Below, piece by piece: positions 25,136 through 36,068 of a DNA stretch of 64,000 nt; positions within the stretch are counted from its first letter, which is position 1, and the number at the start of each line of letters is the position of its first letter. A program made the translations under genes and the position numbers. The stretch covers positions 5,845,478 through 5,909,477 of the forward strand of contig JAVGWX010000012.1 in assembly GCA_036924085.1 (NCBI GenBank). The letters are read 5' to 3'. Under the pieces are notes generated by a model. It was not told where the DNA came from. It saw nothing but the letters and a program-made list of their open reading frames with translations, and made no database searches. The DNA comes from Ariolimax columbianus (Eukaryota; Mollusca; Gastropoda; Stylommatophora; Arionidae).

Positions 25136-26282
25136 CTGAAATAGAACAATAGTAAAAATATTTAACAGATTATACAATGCATAGTGCTTACTTCTCCTTC
25201 TCTTTTGCTTCTCTTCTACCGTGAGTTCTAGAGGTCACTTTGACTTGACTTAGTCACTCCATTTCTACCATGGGGTGTAGAGGTCACCTTGACTTGACTT
25301 ACTCACTCCACTTCTACCATGTGGTCTAAAGGTCATCTTGACTTGACTTACTCACTCCACTTCTACCATGTGGTCTAAAGGTCATCTTGACTTTACTTAC
25401 TCACTCCACTTCTAACATGTGTTCTCAAAGTCATCTTGACTTGATTTACTCACTCCACTTCTACCATTTTGTCTAGAGGTCATCTTGACTTGACTTACTC
25501 ACTCAACTTCTAACATTTGATCTGAAGATCATCTTGACTTCACCTAGTCGCTCATGGATACCCACAGTAGTAACCAAATAGCAGTCATGGGCACGTGTAG
25601 CGAACAGACCGGGCCGTCAATCATTCGCTCGTTCACCACTGCAAGGATTACAGCGTTCTATGCAGAGAGGATATAGATCGGGCTCAGAGCTCTGCAATAA
25701 GCGAGTCTATGAACAGGACACTCTGTGATGTCCAGGTAAGGATTTTGAAAATAATACTAGCTTTCCATTTGTCAATTCGATGGGAAAGAGAGTGTGTGAT
25801 AGAGAAAGAGAGAGACGTTAGGCGAGACGATTAAGGAACGTTAATATACTGCTTCCAGCCGTTACATCACCGGCAGTCGGAGAGCTCCTTTACATACACA
25901 CACACATACACACACACACACATACATACACATATACACACACACATACACACACACATATACACACAAATACACACATACATACACACACATACACATA
26001 CATACACATATTCATACACACATACACATACACACACATACACATATACACACCTACACACATACTATTACCCACACATACACACATATACACACACACA
26101 AACACACATACACACACACACCCACAATCAGTTACACACGCTATTACAGACATTTACAAACTCACACTCACACAAATACAATCACTCACACACACAATCC
26201 TAGACTTAAACACACATACACAATCGCTCACACACGCACAAGCACACAGTTAGTAATGTGCCAGAAATGGTAAAACCAAACG
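25136..26282. repeat. Intronic unit U7: 49-bp array, conserved segment, long CA/CATA tract
   Basis: Nearly identical to U6. Differences include one B unit reading GGGGTGTAGAG, a lost CA dinucleotide in ACAGGACACTCTG, and a slightly shorter CA block (25893-26248). Confidence 0.85.
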
Positions 26283-26643
26283 TATGTGGTAGCAAGTGTC
26301 ACGGCAGAGACGAGCGAAGATGAGATCTGGTAGCAATTGTCACGGGAGAGACGATCGAAGATGAGATCTGGTAGCAAGTGTCACGGGAGAGACGAGCGAA
26401 GATGAGATCTGGTAGCAAGTGTCACGGGAGAGACGAGCGAAGATGAGATCTGGTAGCAAGTGTCACGGGAGAGACGAGCGAAGATGAGATCTGGTAGCAA
26501 GTGTCACGGAAGAGACGAGCGAAGATGAGATCTGGTAGCAAGTGTCACGGGAAAGACGAACGAAGATAAGATCTGTTAGCAAGTGTCACGGGAGAGACGA
26601 GCGAGTTTGAGATCTGTTAGCAAGTGTCACGGGAGAGACGAGC
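26283..26643. repeat. 41-bp satellite array A8, about 9 copies
   Basis: Same order of variants as A7, differing by isolated substitutions, as expected of a recent whole-unit duplication. Confidence 0.9.
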
Positions 26644-26691
26644 GAGGAACTTTCTACAAATTGTCTAGAAAGTTAGGATAGCATACGTAAC

Positions 26692-26823
26692 CTTCACAGA
26701 ACGCTCCTTTTCGAGTTGAAACACAAGATGAACATTCGCCAGTCAAGTTATTACATGTACTATTAAGACACATAATAGAACACTGCTGTGTACAGTAAAC
26801 ACCAAACTTCCCTTTAGGACATT
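26692..26823 (-). CDS. EGF-like exon, array copy 8
   Basis: 132 bp, phase 1-1. I see no coding difference from copy 7 (KGKFGVYC and CNNLTG). It lies 1688 bp from copy 7. Confidence 0.75.
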
Positions 26824-27972
26824 CTGAAATAGAACAATAGTAAAAATATTTAACAGATTATACAATGCATAGTGCTTACTTCTCCTTCTCTTTTGCTTCT
26901 CTTCTACCGTGAGTTCTAGAGGTCACTTTGACTTGACTTAGTCACTCCATTTCTACCATGGGGTCTAGAGGTCACCTTGACTTGACTTACTCACTCCACT
27001 TCTACCATGTGGTCTAAAGGTCATCTTGACTTGACTTACTCACTCCACTTCTACCATGTGGTCTAAAGGTCATCTTGACTTTACTTACTCACTCCACTTC
27101 TAACATGTGTTCTCAAAGTCATCTTGACTTGATTTACTCACTCCACTTCTAGCATTTTGTCTAAAGGTCATCTTGACTTGACTTACTCACTCAACTTCTA
27201 ACATTTGATCTGAAGATCATCTTGACTTCACCTAGTCGCTCATGGATACCCACAGTAGTAACCAAATAGCAGTCATGGGCACGTGTAGCGAACAGACCGG
27301 GCCGTCAATCATTCGCTCGTTCACCACTGCAAGGATTACAGCGTTCTATGCAGAGAGGATATAGATCGGGCTCAGTGCTCTGCAATAAGCGAGTCTATGA
27401 ACAGGAATCACTCTGTGATGTCCAGGTAAGGATTTTGAAAATAATACTAGCTTTCCATTTGTCAATTCGATGGGAAAGAGAGTGTGTGATAGAGAAAGAG
27501 AGAGACGTTAGGCGAGACGATTAAGGAACGTTAATATACTGCTTCCAGCCGTTACATCACCGGCAGTCGGAGAGCTCCTTTACATACACACACACATACA
27601 CACACACACACACACATACATACACGTATACACACACACACATACACACACACATATACACACAAATACACACATACATACACACACATACACATACATA
27701 CACATATTCATACACACATACACACACATACACATATACACACCTACACACATACTATTACACACACATACACACATACACACACACACACACACAAACA
27801 CACATACACACACCCACAATCAGTTACACACGCTATTACAGACATTTACAAACTCACACTCACACAAATACAATCACTCACACACACAATCCTAGACTTA
27901 AACACACATACACAATCGCTCACACACGCACAAGCACACAGTTAGTAATGTGCCAGAAATGGTAAAACCAAA
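26824..27972. repeat. Intronic unit U8: 49-bp array, conserved segment, long CA/CATA tract
   Basis: Same layout as U6-U7. Private changes are TTCTAGCATTTTGTCTAAAGG (shared with U9) and ACAGGAATCACTC in segment C. CA tract at 27583-27938. Confidence 0.85.
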
Positions 27973-28421
27973 CGTATGTGGTAGCAAGTGTCACGGCAGA
28001 GACGAGCGAAGATGAGATCTGGTAGCAAGTGTCACGGGAGAGACGAGCGAAGATGAGATCTGGTAGCAAGTGTCACGGGAGAGACGAGCGAAGATGAGAT
28101 CTGGTAGCAAGTGTCACGGGAGAGACGAGCGAAGATGAGATCTATTAGCAAGTGTCACGGGAGAGACGAGCGAAGATGAGATCTGGTAGCAAGTGTCACG
28201 GGAGAAACGAGCGAAGATGAGATCTGGTAGCAAGTGTCACGGGAGAGACGAGCGAAGATGAGATCTGGTTCAAGTGTCACGGGAGAAACGAGCGAAGATG
28301 AGATCTGGTAGCAAGTGTCACGGGAAAGACGAACGAAGATAAGATCTGTTAGCAAGTGTCACGGGAGAGACGAGCGAGTTTGAGATCTGTTAGCAAGTGT
28401 CACGGGAGAGACGAGCGAGGA
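27973..28421. repeat. 41-bp satellite array A9, about 11 copies
   Basis: Two units more than A7 and A8, consistent with unequal exchange. One unit is short by two bases (GATCTGGTTCAAGTG). Confidence 0.9.
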
Positions 28422-28464
28422 ACTTTCTACAAATTGTCTAGAAAGTTAGGATAGCATACGTAAC

Positions 28465-28596
28465 CTTCACAGAACGCTCCTTTTCGAGTTGAAACACAAG
28501 ATGAACATTCGCCAGTCAAGTTATTACATGTACTATTAAGACACATGATAGAACACTGCTGTGTACAGTAAACACCAAACTTCCCTTGAGGACATT
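28465..28596 (-). CDS. EGF-like exon, array copy 9
   Basis: 132 bp, phase 1-1, intact signals. CNNLTG core with both sequons. One silent change (ATT to ATC) in the CSIMC codons and one in CCTCAAGGG. It lies 1773 bp from copy 8. Confidence 0.75.
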
Positions 28597-29738
28597 CTGA
28601 AATAGAACAATAGTAAAAATATTTAACAGATTATACAATGCATAGTGCTTACTTCTCCTTCTCTTTTGCTTCTCTTCTACCGTGAGTTCTAGAGGTCACT
28701 TTGACTTGACTTAGTCACTCCATTTCTACCATGGGGTCTAGAGGTCACCTTGACTTGACTTACTCACTCCACTTCTACCATGTGGTCTAAAGGTCATCTT
28801 GACTTGACTTACTCACTCCACTTCTACCATGTGGTCTAAAGGTCATCTTGACTTTACTTACTCACTCCACTTCTAACATGTGTTCTCAAAGTCATCTTGA
28901 CTTGATTTACTCACTCCACTTCTAGCATTTTGTCTAAAGGTCATCTTGACTTGACTTACTCACTCAACTTCTAACATTTGATCTGAAGATCATCTTGACT
29001 TCACCTAGTCGCTCATGGATACCCACAGTAGTAACCAAATAGCAGTCATGGGCACGTGTAGCGAACAGACCGGGCCGTCAATCATTCGCTCGTTCACCAC
29101 TGCAAGGATTACAGCGTTCTATGCAGAGAGGATATAGATCGGGCTCAGTGCTCTGCAATAAGCGAGTCTATGAACAGGACACACTCTGTGATGTCCAGGT
29201 AAGGATTTTGAAAATAATACTAGCTTTCCATTTGTCAATTCGATGGGAAAGAGAGTGTGTGATAGAGAAAGAGAGAGACGTTAGGCGAGACGATTAAGGA
29301 ACGTTAATATACTGCTTCCAGCCGTTACATCCCCGGCAGTCGGAGAGCTCCTTTACATACACACACACACACACGCACACATACACACACATACACAATT
29401 ACACATACACTCACACACACATACATTCACACATACACACATACACACATACACACACACATACATACACACACACACACACACATACATACATATACAT
29501 ACACACATACACATACACACACACATACACACACACAGACACACATACAAACACACAAACAATCACATACACACGCTATCACAGACATACACACACTCAC
29601 ACTCACACTAATACAATCAGACACACACACAATCCCAGACCTACACACACACAATCCCAGACTTACACACACACGCACACAATCTCTCACACACACACGT
29701 GCACACAGTGCGTCGTGTGCCAGAAATGGCACAACCAA
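28597..29738. repeat. Intronic unit U9: 49-bp array, conserved segment, CA tract
   Basis: Left part matches U8 almost base for base. The CA tract (29356-29707) is diverged and resembles the older units, so the recent duplication boundary falls inside this unit. Confidence 0.85.
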
Positions 29739-29981
29739 ACGTATCTGGTAGCAAGTGTCACGGGAAACACAAGAGAGGATGAGATCTGGTAGCAAGTGTC
29801 ACGGGAAACACAAGAGAGGATGAGATCTGGTAGCAAGTGTCACGGGAGACACAAGAGAGGATGAGATCTGGTAGCAAGTGTCACGGGAGACACAAGAGAA
29901 GATGAGATCTGGTAGCGAGTGTCACGGGAGAGACGAGCGATTATGAGATCTGGTAGTAAGTGTCAAGGGAGAGACAAGCAA
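29739..29981. repeat. 41-bp satellite array A10, about 6 copies
   Basis: Variant CACAAGAGAGGATGAGATCT dominates. Confidence 0.9.
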
Positions 29982-30027
29982 GGAACTTCCTACAAAATGT
30001 CTAGAAAGTTAGGATAGCATACGTAAC

Positions 30028-30159
30028 CTTCACAGAACGCTCCTTTTCGGGTTGAGACACAAGATGAACATTCACCAGTCAGGTGATTACATGTACTATT
30101 ACGACACATAATAGAACACTGCTGTGTGCACTCCGCACCAAACGTCCCTTTAGAACATT
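30028..30159 (-). CDS. EGF-like exon, array copy 10
   Basis: 132 bp, phase 1-1, acceptor TTTCAG and donor G|GTTACG. Most diverged start: ECSKGTFGAEC, with Ser replacing the Pro after the first cysteine. Core CRNSTCNHLTG. All eight cysteines are kept. Confidence 0.75.
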
Positions 30160-30718
30160 CTGAAATAGAACAATAAAAATATATAACAGATTATACAATG
30201 CACAGTGCTTACTTCTTCTTCTTATTAGCGCCTCTTCTACCCTGAGTTCTAGAGGTCACCTTAACTTCACTTAGTGGCTCCACTTCTACCCTGGTGTCTA
30301 GACGTCATCTTGACTTGGCTTAGTCACTTCACTTCTACTATGTGGCCTAAAGTTCATCTAGACTTGACTTAATTGCTCATGTATACCCACAGTAGCAGAC
30401 AGATAGCAGTCCTGAGCACGTGTAGCTAACGAACCGGCCCGTCGATCATTCGCTCGTTCACCACTTCAAGGATTACATCGTTCTGTGCAGAGAGGATATA
30501 TCTCGGGTTCGGTGCTCTGCAACAAGCGAGTCTATGAACAGGACACACTCTGTGACGTCCAGGTCAGGATTTAGAAAATAATACTAACTTTCTATTTGTC
30601 AACTCGATGGGACAGAGAGTGTGTGATAGAGAAAGAGAGAGACGATAGGCGAGACGATTGAGGAACATCTATATACTGCTTGCCGCCGTTACATCACCGG
30701 CAGTCGGAGACCTCCTTT

Positions 30719-30756
<38 letters not shown>

Positions 30757-31116
30757 ATACACACACAAATAGAAACACACACACATACACACACACACAC
30801 ATAAATATACAAAAACCCAATCACACAGATACACACTAAGACCCAATGACACACACTCACAAACACCCAATCACATACACAGACACACTATTAGATGCAC
30901 ACGCTATCACATATATACACACACAAACACATTCACTCACATAAACACAATCAGACACACACACAATCACAGACATACACACACACACAGTTACAACCAC
31001 AGACAAACAATCAGATACACAAGCTATAACAGACATACACACACACAATGACAATCGCTCACACACACACATGCACACAGTGAGTAGTGTGCCAGAAATG
31101 GCACAACCAAACGTAT
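30160..31116. repeat. Intronic unit U10: short 49-bp array, conserved segment, CA tract
   Basis: Only about three B units (30232-30385). Segment C is intact in layout, with a long CA tract at 30718-31078 and a perfect TGTGCCA-GAAA-TGGCACA palindrome before the next array. Confidence 0.85.
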
Positions 31117-31521
31117 CTTGTAGCAAGTGTCACGGGAGAGACAAGCGAGGATGAGATCTGGTAGCAAGTGTCACGGAAGACACAAGCGAGGATGAGATCT
31201 GGTAGCAAGTGTCACTGGAGACACAAGCGAGGGTGATATCTGGTAGCAAGTGTCACGGGAGACACAAGCGAGGATGAGATCTGGTAGCAAGTGTCACGGG
31301 AGACACAAGCGAGGATGAGATCTGGTAGCAAGTGTCACGGGAGACACAAGCGAGGATGAGATCTAGTAGCAAGTGTCACGGGAGACACAAGCGAGGATGA
31401 GATCTGGTAGCAAGTGCCACGGGAGACACAAGCGAGGATGAGATCTGGTAGCAAGTGTCACGTGAGACACAAGCGAGGATGAGATCTGGTAGCAAGTGTC
31501 ACGAGATCGACGAGCGAGGAA
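31117..31521. repeat. 41-bp satellite array A11, about 10 copies
   Basis: Rightmost array. CACAAGCGAGGATGAGATCT variants are nearly homogeneous. Confidence 0.9.
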
Positions 31522-31563
31522 CTTTCTACAAACTGTCTAGAAAGTTAGGATAGCATACTTAAC

Positions 31564-31695
31564 CTTCACAGAACGCTCCTTTTCGGTTTGAGACACAAGA
31601 TGAACATTCACCAGTCACGTGATTACATGTACTATTACGACACATAATAGAACACTGCTGTGTACAATCCACACCAAACTTCCCTTTAGGACATT
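31564..31695 (-). CDS. EGF-like exon, array copy 11 (most 5'), acceptor AG lost
   Basis: The 132-bp frame is open with eight cysteines (ECPKGKFGVDC, CRNSTCNHVTG, CVSNRKG). The bases before it read CTATTTCTG instead of CTATTTCAG, so the canonical 3' splice AG is gone. The donor is GTTAAGT, a better match than GTTACG in the other ten. Unless a cryptic site is used, this exon should be skipped. The array would still be in frame because the flanking phases match. A sequencing or assembly error at one base is an alternative. Confidence 0.55.
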
Positions 31696-32365
31696 CAGAA
31701 ATAGAAAAATAGAAAAATATCGAACAGATTATACAATGCACAGTGCTTTCTTCTCCTTCTTCTTCACTTAGTTGCTCCTCTTCTACCCTGTCGTCTGAAG
31801 GTCATTTGGACTTGACTTACCCACTCCACTTCTAACATGTGGTCTAAAGGTCATCTTGACTTGACTTAGTTGCTCATGGATACCCACAGTAGTAACCAGA
31901 TAGCAATCATGGGCACGTGTAGCGAACGGACCGGGCCGTCGATCAGTCGCTCATTCATCACTGCAGGGATTACAGTGTTCTGTGCAGAGAGGATATATCT
32001 CGGGTTCAGTGCTCTGCAACAAGCGAGTCTATGAACAGAACACACTCTGGGACGTCCAGGTCAGGATTTTAAAAATAGTATTATCTTTCCATTTGTCAAC
32101 TTGATGGGACAGAGAGTGTGTAAAAGAGAAAGAGAGAGACGATAGGAGAGACGATTGAGGAACGTTGATATACTGCTTTCCGCCGTTACATCACTGGCAG
32201 TCGGAGAGCTCCTTTACATACACACACACACACACACAAACACTCAATCACACACACACAAACACTCAATCACACACTCATACAAACACTATCAGACACA
32301 CACACAATCACAGACATACACACACTCACACACATGCACACAGTCAGTAGTGTGCCAGAAATGGA
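31696..32365. repeat. Intronic unit U11: terminal partial unit
   Basis: Short B array (31770-31875), segment C (31876-32216), CA/(CAAACACT)n tract (32217-32342) and half of the junction palindrome (TGTGCCAGAAATGG, then divergence). This marks the right limit of the higher-order repeat. Confidence 0.85.
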
Positions 32366-32379
32366 CCATTCAAACTTAA

Positions 32380-32712
32380 GGCGGACACCTTACCTCGAGA
32401 CCACTGAGTCCCCAACCCGAGACGGACACCTTACCTCGAGACCACTGAAACCTCCCCTCCCTCCCACTCGAGACGGACACCTTACCTCGAGACCACTGAA
32501 ACCGCCCCCTCCCCCTCCCACCCCAGGCGGACACCTTACCTCGAGAACACTGAAACCCCGATAGACGGACACCTTACCTCGAGATCACTGAACCCCCCCC
32601 CCCTTCTCCCACCCCAGGCGGACACCCTACTTCGAGAACACTGAGCCCCCCACCCGAGGCGGACACCTTACCTCGAGACCACTGAAACCCCCCCCCCCCC
32701 CCCCCCTCTCGT
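32380..32712. repeat. GC-rich tandem repeat with long C runs, 7 copies
   Basis: Units start CGGACACCTTACCTCGAGAC and end in CACTGAAACC followed by variable C-rich tails (up to about 20 C at 32688-32706). Unit lengths range from about 38 to 54 bp through tail slippage. Confidence 0.9.
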
Positions 32713-32722
32713 GTATTTGTCA

Positions 32723-32938
32723 TTATCGCTTGAGCATTATTCTGTCTAGTCCTTCCTCTTTCCCTTTCTTAAGTTTAGAAATAACCCTTTGGATTTCAAT
32801 CTTACCTGGTAGGTTACAGTCCAAATTCAGGGTCTCCTCTGCTGGTAGGATGTTTGGTACATCTTGTGGTGGAGATCTGTTTAGACTTTCTTTGAAATAC
32901 TCAAACCATCGTTTCTGATGATCCTCCAGTGATGTCAA
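32723..32938 (-). pseudogene. Fragment of non-LTR polyprotein (linker before RT)
   Basis: A 71-codon open frame with KRWFEYFKESLNRSPP and ISKLKKGKEEGLDRI, the segment just upstream of the first RT block in many RTE/Jockey-like proteins. Truncated on both sides. Confidence 0.6.
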
Positions 32939-33484
32939 TATCTTGTTTTTTCCATCTTTGATTATTCTGTCTGTCTATTTCAATCTATCTGCCACTTTCG
33001 TTGCTAATGAGTAGAGATCTCTTATTTTGTCTCATGCTGCTGCCTCCTGTGGCAACTGGTCAATATACTGCAGTTGTTATTTTCCTAATACACCTCCTGA
33101 CCTCTTTACCTGCAATAATATACTTTATCTCTGCTTCTGTTTTGGTGATTCCGATTTGACAATCCTTGAGTAGTTTTCTTCTTCTTCCTTTCTTCTATTG
33201 CAGCCAATGTCCCTTTTGAGGTCATTCATTGTGTTTGATTCTCTTGAATCGTACAGTTTTTTCACATCTTATTACACAACTCCTTAACATAGTACCGCAA
33301 ACTATTCATGTCCAGCTCATCCTCCTCATAAAGCTCTTGTGGCACTTGATATGTTATTAAGTTCTATGCTTAATTCTGTCTTTGGTTTCCCTGTAAAAGA
33401 TGTACGTTTTATCGTGTTCTCCTTGCGCCAATTACTGTTTAGTTTTTTAGCTTGAGATGCAAGATCCTCATCAGCATGTTGTGG

Positions 33485-33805
33485 TCTGGTATAACGTCTC
33501 CTCGCTCATCGCTTTAATCGTACATTTTCTGTTATAACGTCTCCTCCCTCGTCGCCTTAATTGTACATCTTCTGTTTTAACGTCTCCTCCCTCATCGCTT
33601 TAATCGTACATCTTCTGTTATAACGTCTTCTCGGTCGTCGCTTTAATCTTACATCTTCTGTTGTAACGTCTCCTCCATCGTCGCTTTAATCTTACATCTT
33701 CTGTTGTAACGTCTCCTCGTTCGTCGTTTTAATCTTACATCTTCTGTTTTAACGTCTCCTTGAACATCGCTTTAATCGTTCATCTTCTGTAATAACGTCT
33801 CCTCG
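33485..33805. repeat. 42-44-bp tandem repeat inside the retroelement remnant, about 8 copies
   Basis: Units read TAACGTCTCCTCCCTCGTCG then CTTTAATCGTACATCTTCTGT. They lie where the end of the endonuclease domain should be, so a piece of the element has itself been amplified. Confidence 0.85.
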
Positions 33806-34180
33806 TCGCTTTATATCTTGTAGTATGCTTCTGAATGGTTTACTAGCACATGTGTGATCGAACTAGTTTTCCGTTACGTGATCTGGTGATCTCCGTGTGA
33901 CAGTATGTACCTTCTTGTATAAAAATGATTTCTCCCTCCATTTCAATTAGCACACATAGCTATGAAAACATATATCCATTATCTGTCTCACTCGTTGTTT
34001 TTCCAAAATGTAATCCATGTTGCCTGCTACCATTCAATCACCGAAGTATCCTATTATTATTAAGAGATCTTTATTTTTCTGCATCTTAATGACCTCTTGC
34101 AGTTTGTTGCACACCTTGCTTTTTATCATCTTCAGACTCGTTAGTTGGTGCACCAAATGATTTTAATATTGATGACCTAG

Positions 34181-34850
34181 TTCAAAACATTGCGATCATG
34201 ATTCGATTGCCATAAGTCTCCCACTTTATTAGCGCCATCTGTGGCGCTTTAGGAATCTGTGCTGGATATGCGTTCCCTCATTTTCAGAGTAAATAATCAT
34301 TTCCGAACTGTCCATACTGGAGCTGAAAGTGTATGGCCATGAATAATACTTTTCCCTTTCATTTTGAAGCTCTATATTTCTCACTAACATGAAATTCAAA
34401 TTCTTTCCAACATACAAGGACTTCAACTATAAAGTTCAGTACACAACGAGATTATCTCATAAAATAATTTCTTAATCAAAGAATGATTCGAACTGTCTAT
34501 AAATAGCTAAGGCCTTTATATTCGTTTAAAGAAAAAACGACAATAGAACACGAGTAACCATATCTTGCAAACATCAACAACTTATGCCACAGCAGTCAAA
34601 TATCAACCTGAATTAAAAATCCACTATACACTGCAGACTTAATCTCCTACAGAACATAGGTCTCGGTAATGACATGTTATTGATCACTCTTTGAATAGTA
34701 CAGTTGGATGGTGAAAGTGCCGCAAGCTTGCTGTGCAAACAATTTTAAAAAACAACATTTTCACTATTCTGAGCGTACATGGTTTCATCAAAGTTTCCCA
34801 AGTTGCATGAAGCAATCTATGGTTTTCCCAATCCCGACAAAGCAAAGTGA
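34181..34850. other. Intronic sequence, nothing recognised
   Basis: A 65-codon minus-strand frame at 34229-34426 has no family resemblance that I can name. It could be endonuclease-upstream sequence of the neighbouring element. Confidence 0.4.
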
Positions 34851-35012
34851 CAGACGGGAGTTACATACGGGAGTGACAGACTGGAGAAAGAGACTGCAGT
34901 GACAGACTGCAGTGGCAGACTGGAGTGACAGACGGTAGTGACAGACGAGAGTGACAGACTAGAGTGATAGTCTGGAGTAATAGACTGGAATGACAGACGG
35001 GAGTGACAGCGA
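34850..35012. repeat. 12-14-bp degenerate tandem repeat
   Basis: About twelve copies of GTGACAGACTGGA / GTGACAGACGGGA with unit-length drift. Confidence 0.85.
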
Positions 35013-35074
35013 AAGTGTACGTTGTCACCAGACGATCAAGTGCGATATCCGTAATGCCACGTGTGATGTGTAGA

Positions 35075-36068
35075 CTATTATTTCGTATACAGATCAATGT
35101 TATAACCATCTCAGACTGTATTTCCCTATACAGATCAATGTTATAACAATCTCAGACTGTATTTCTTTATACAGATCAATGTTATAACAATCTCAGACTG
35201 TATTTCCGTATACAGATCAATGTTATAACAATCTCAGACTGTATTTCCGTATACAGATCAATGTTATAACAATCTCAGACTGTATTTCCGTATACAGATC
35301 AATGTTATAACAATCTCAGACTGTATTTCCCTATACAGATCAATGTTATAACAATCTCAGACTGTATTTCCGTATACAGATCAATGTTATAACAATCTCA
35401 GACTGTATTTCCCTATACAGATCAATGTTATAACAATCTCAGACTGTATTTCCCTATACAGATCAATGTTATAACAATCTCAGACTGTATTTCCCTATAC
35501 AGATCAATGTTATAACAATCTCAGACTGTATTTCCGTATAGAGATCATTGTTATAACAATCTCAGACTGTATTTCCGTATACAGATCAATGTTATAACAA
35601 TCTCAGACTGTATTTCCCTATACAGATCAATGTTATAACAATCTCAGACTGTATTTCCCTATACAGATCAATGTTATAACAATCTCAGACTGTATTTCCC
35701 TATACAGATCAATGTTAAAACAATCTCAGACTGTATTTCGGTAAACAGATCAATGTTATAACAATCTCAGACTGTATTTCCCTACACAGATCAATGTTAT
35801 AACAATCTCAGACTGTATTTCCCTACACAGATCAATGTTATAACAATCTCAGACTGTATTTCCGTATACAGATCAATGTTATAACAATCTCAGACTGTAT
35901 TTCCGTATACAGATCAATGTTATAACAATCTCAGACTGTATTTCCGTATACAGATCAATGTTATAACAATCTCAGACTGTATTTCCCTACACAGATCAAT
36001 GTTATAACAATCTCAGACTGTATTTCCCTACACAGATCAATGTTATAACAATCTCAGACTGTATTTCC
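35075..36068. repeat. 41-bp minisatellite (second family), about 24 copies
   Basis: Highly homogeneous unit TATTTCCCTATACAGATCAA then TGTTATAACAATCTCAGACTG, with a G/C switch in TTTCCGTA/TTTCCCTA and a TACACAG variant. Unrelated in sequence to the satellite at 3.7-31.5 kb despite the same period. Confidence 0.95.

Larger units (their letters stand above)
32720..34180 (-). mobile_element. Degenerate non-LTR retrotransposon, endonuclease to RT start
   Basis: Minus strand, broken by many stops and shifts. Near 34170-33980 an endonuclease-like stretch reads APTNESEDD and LLIIIGYFGD, matching the APTN...GDFN pattern of APE-type endonucleases. Near 33450-33510 GDVIPDHNMLM matches the end of the domain. 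Near 33050-32723 the linker reads RDLYSLATKVADR, then HQKRWFEYFKESLNR, then LPGKIEIQRVISKLKKGK, as in RTE/CR1-like elements. The RT core is missing: the element stops at the C-rich repeat. Confidence 0.65.

Noticed and set aside
6735..28355. Many minus-strand frames of 60-121 codons rich in CYQISSSLVSPVTLATRSHPRL-like repeats
   Set aside because: They are the 41-bp satellite read on the minus strand. They start and stop at random satellite variants, and the unit is intronic to the EGF exon array.
24172..31126. Cys/Val/Met- or His/Thr-rich frames
   Set aside because: They are translations of (CA)n and (CATA)n microsatellites.
3698..32365. CRISPR-like array of direct repeats with spacers
   Set aside because: Units are contiguous 41-bp repeats with no unique spacers, in a eukaryotic intron.
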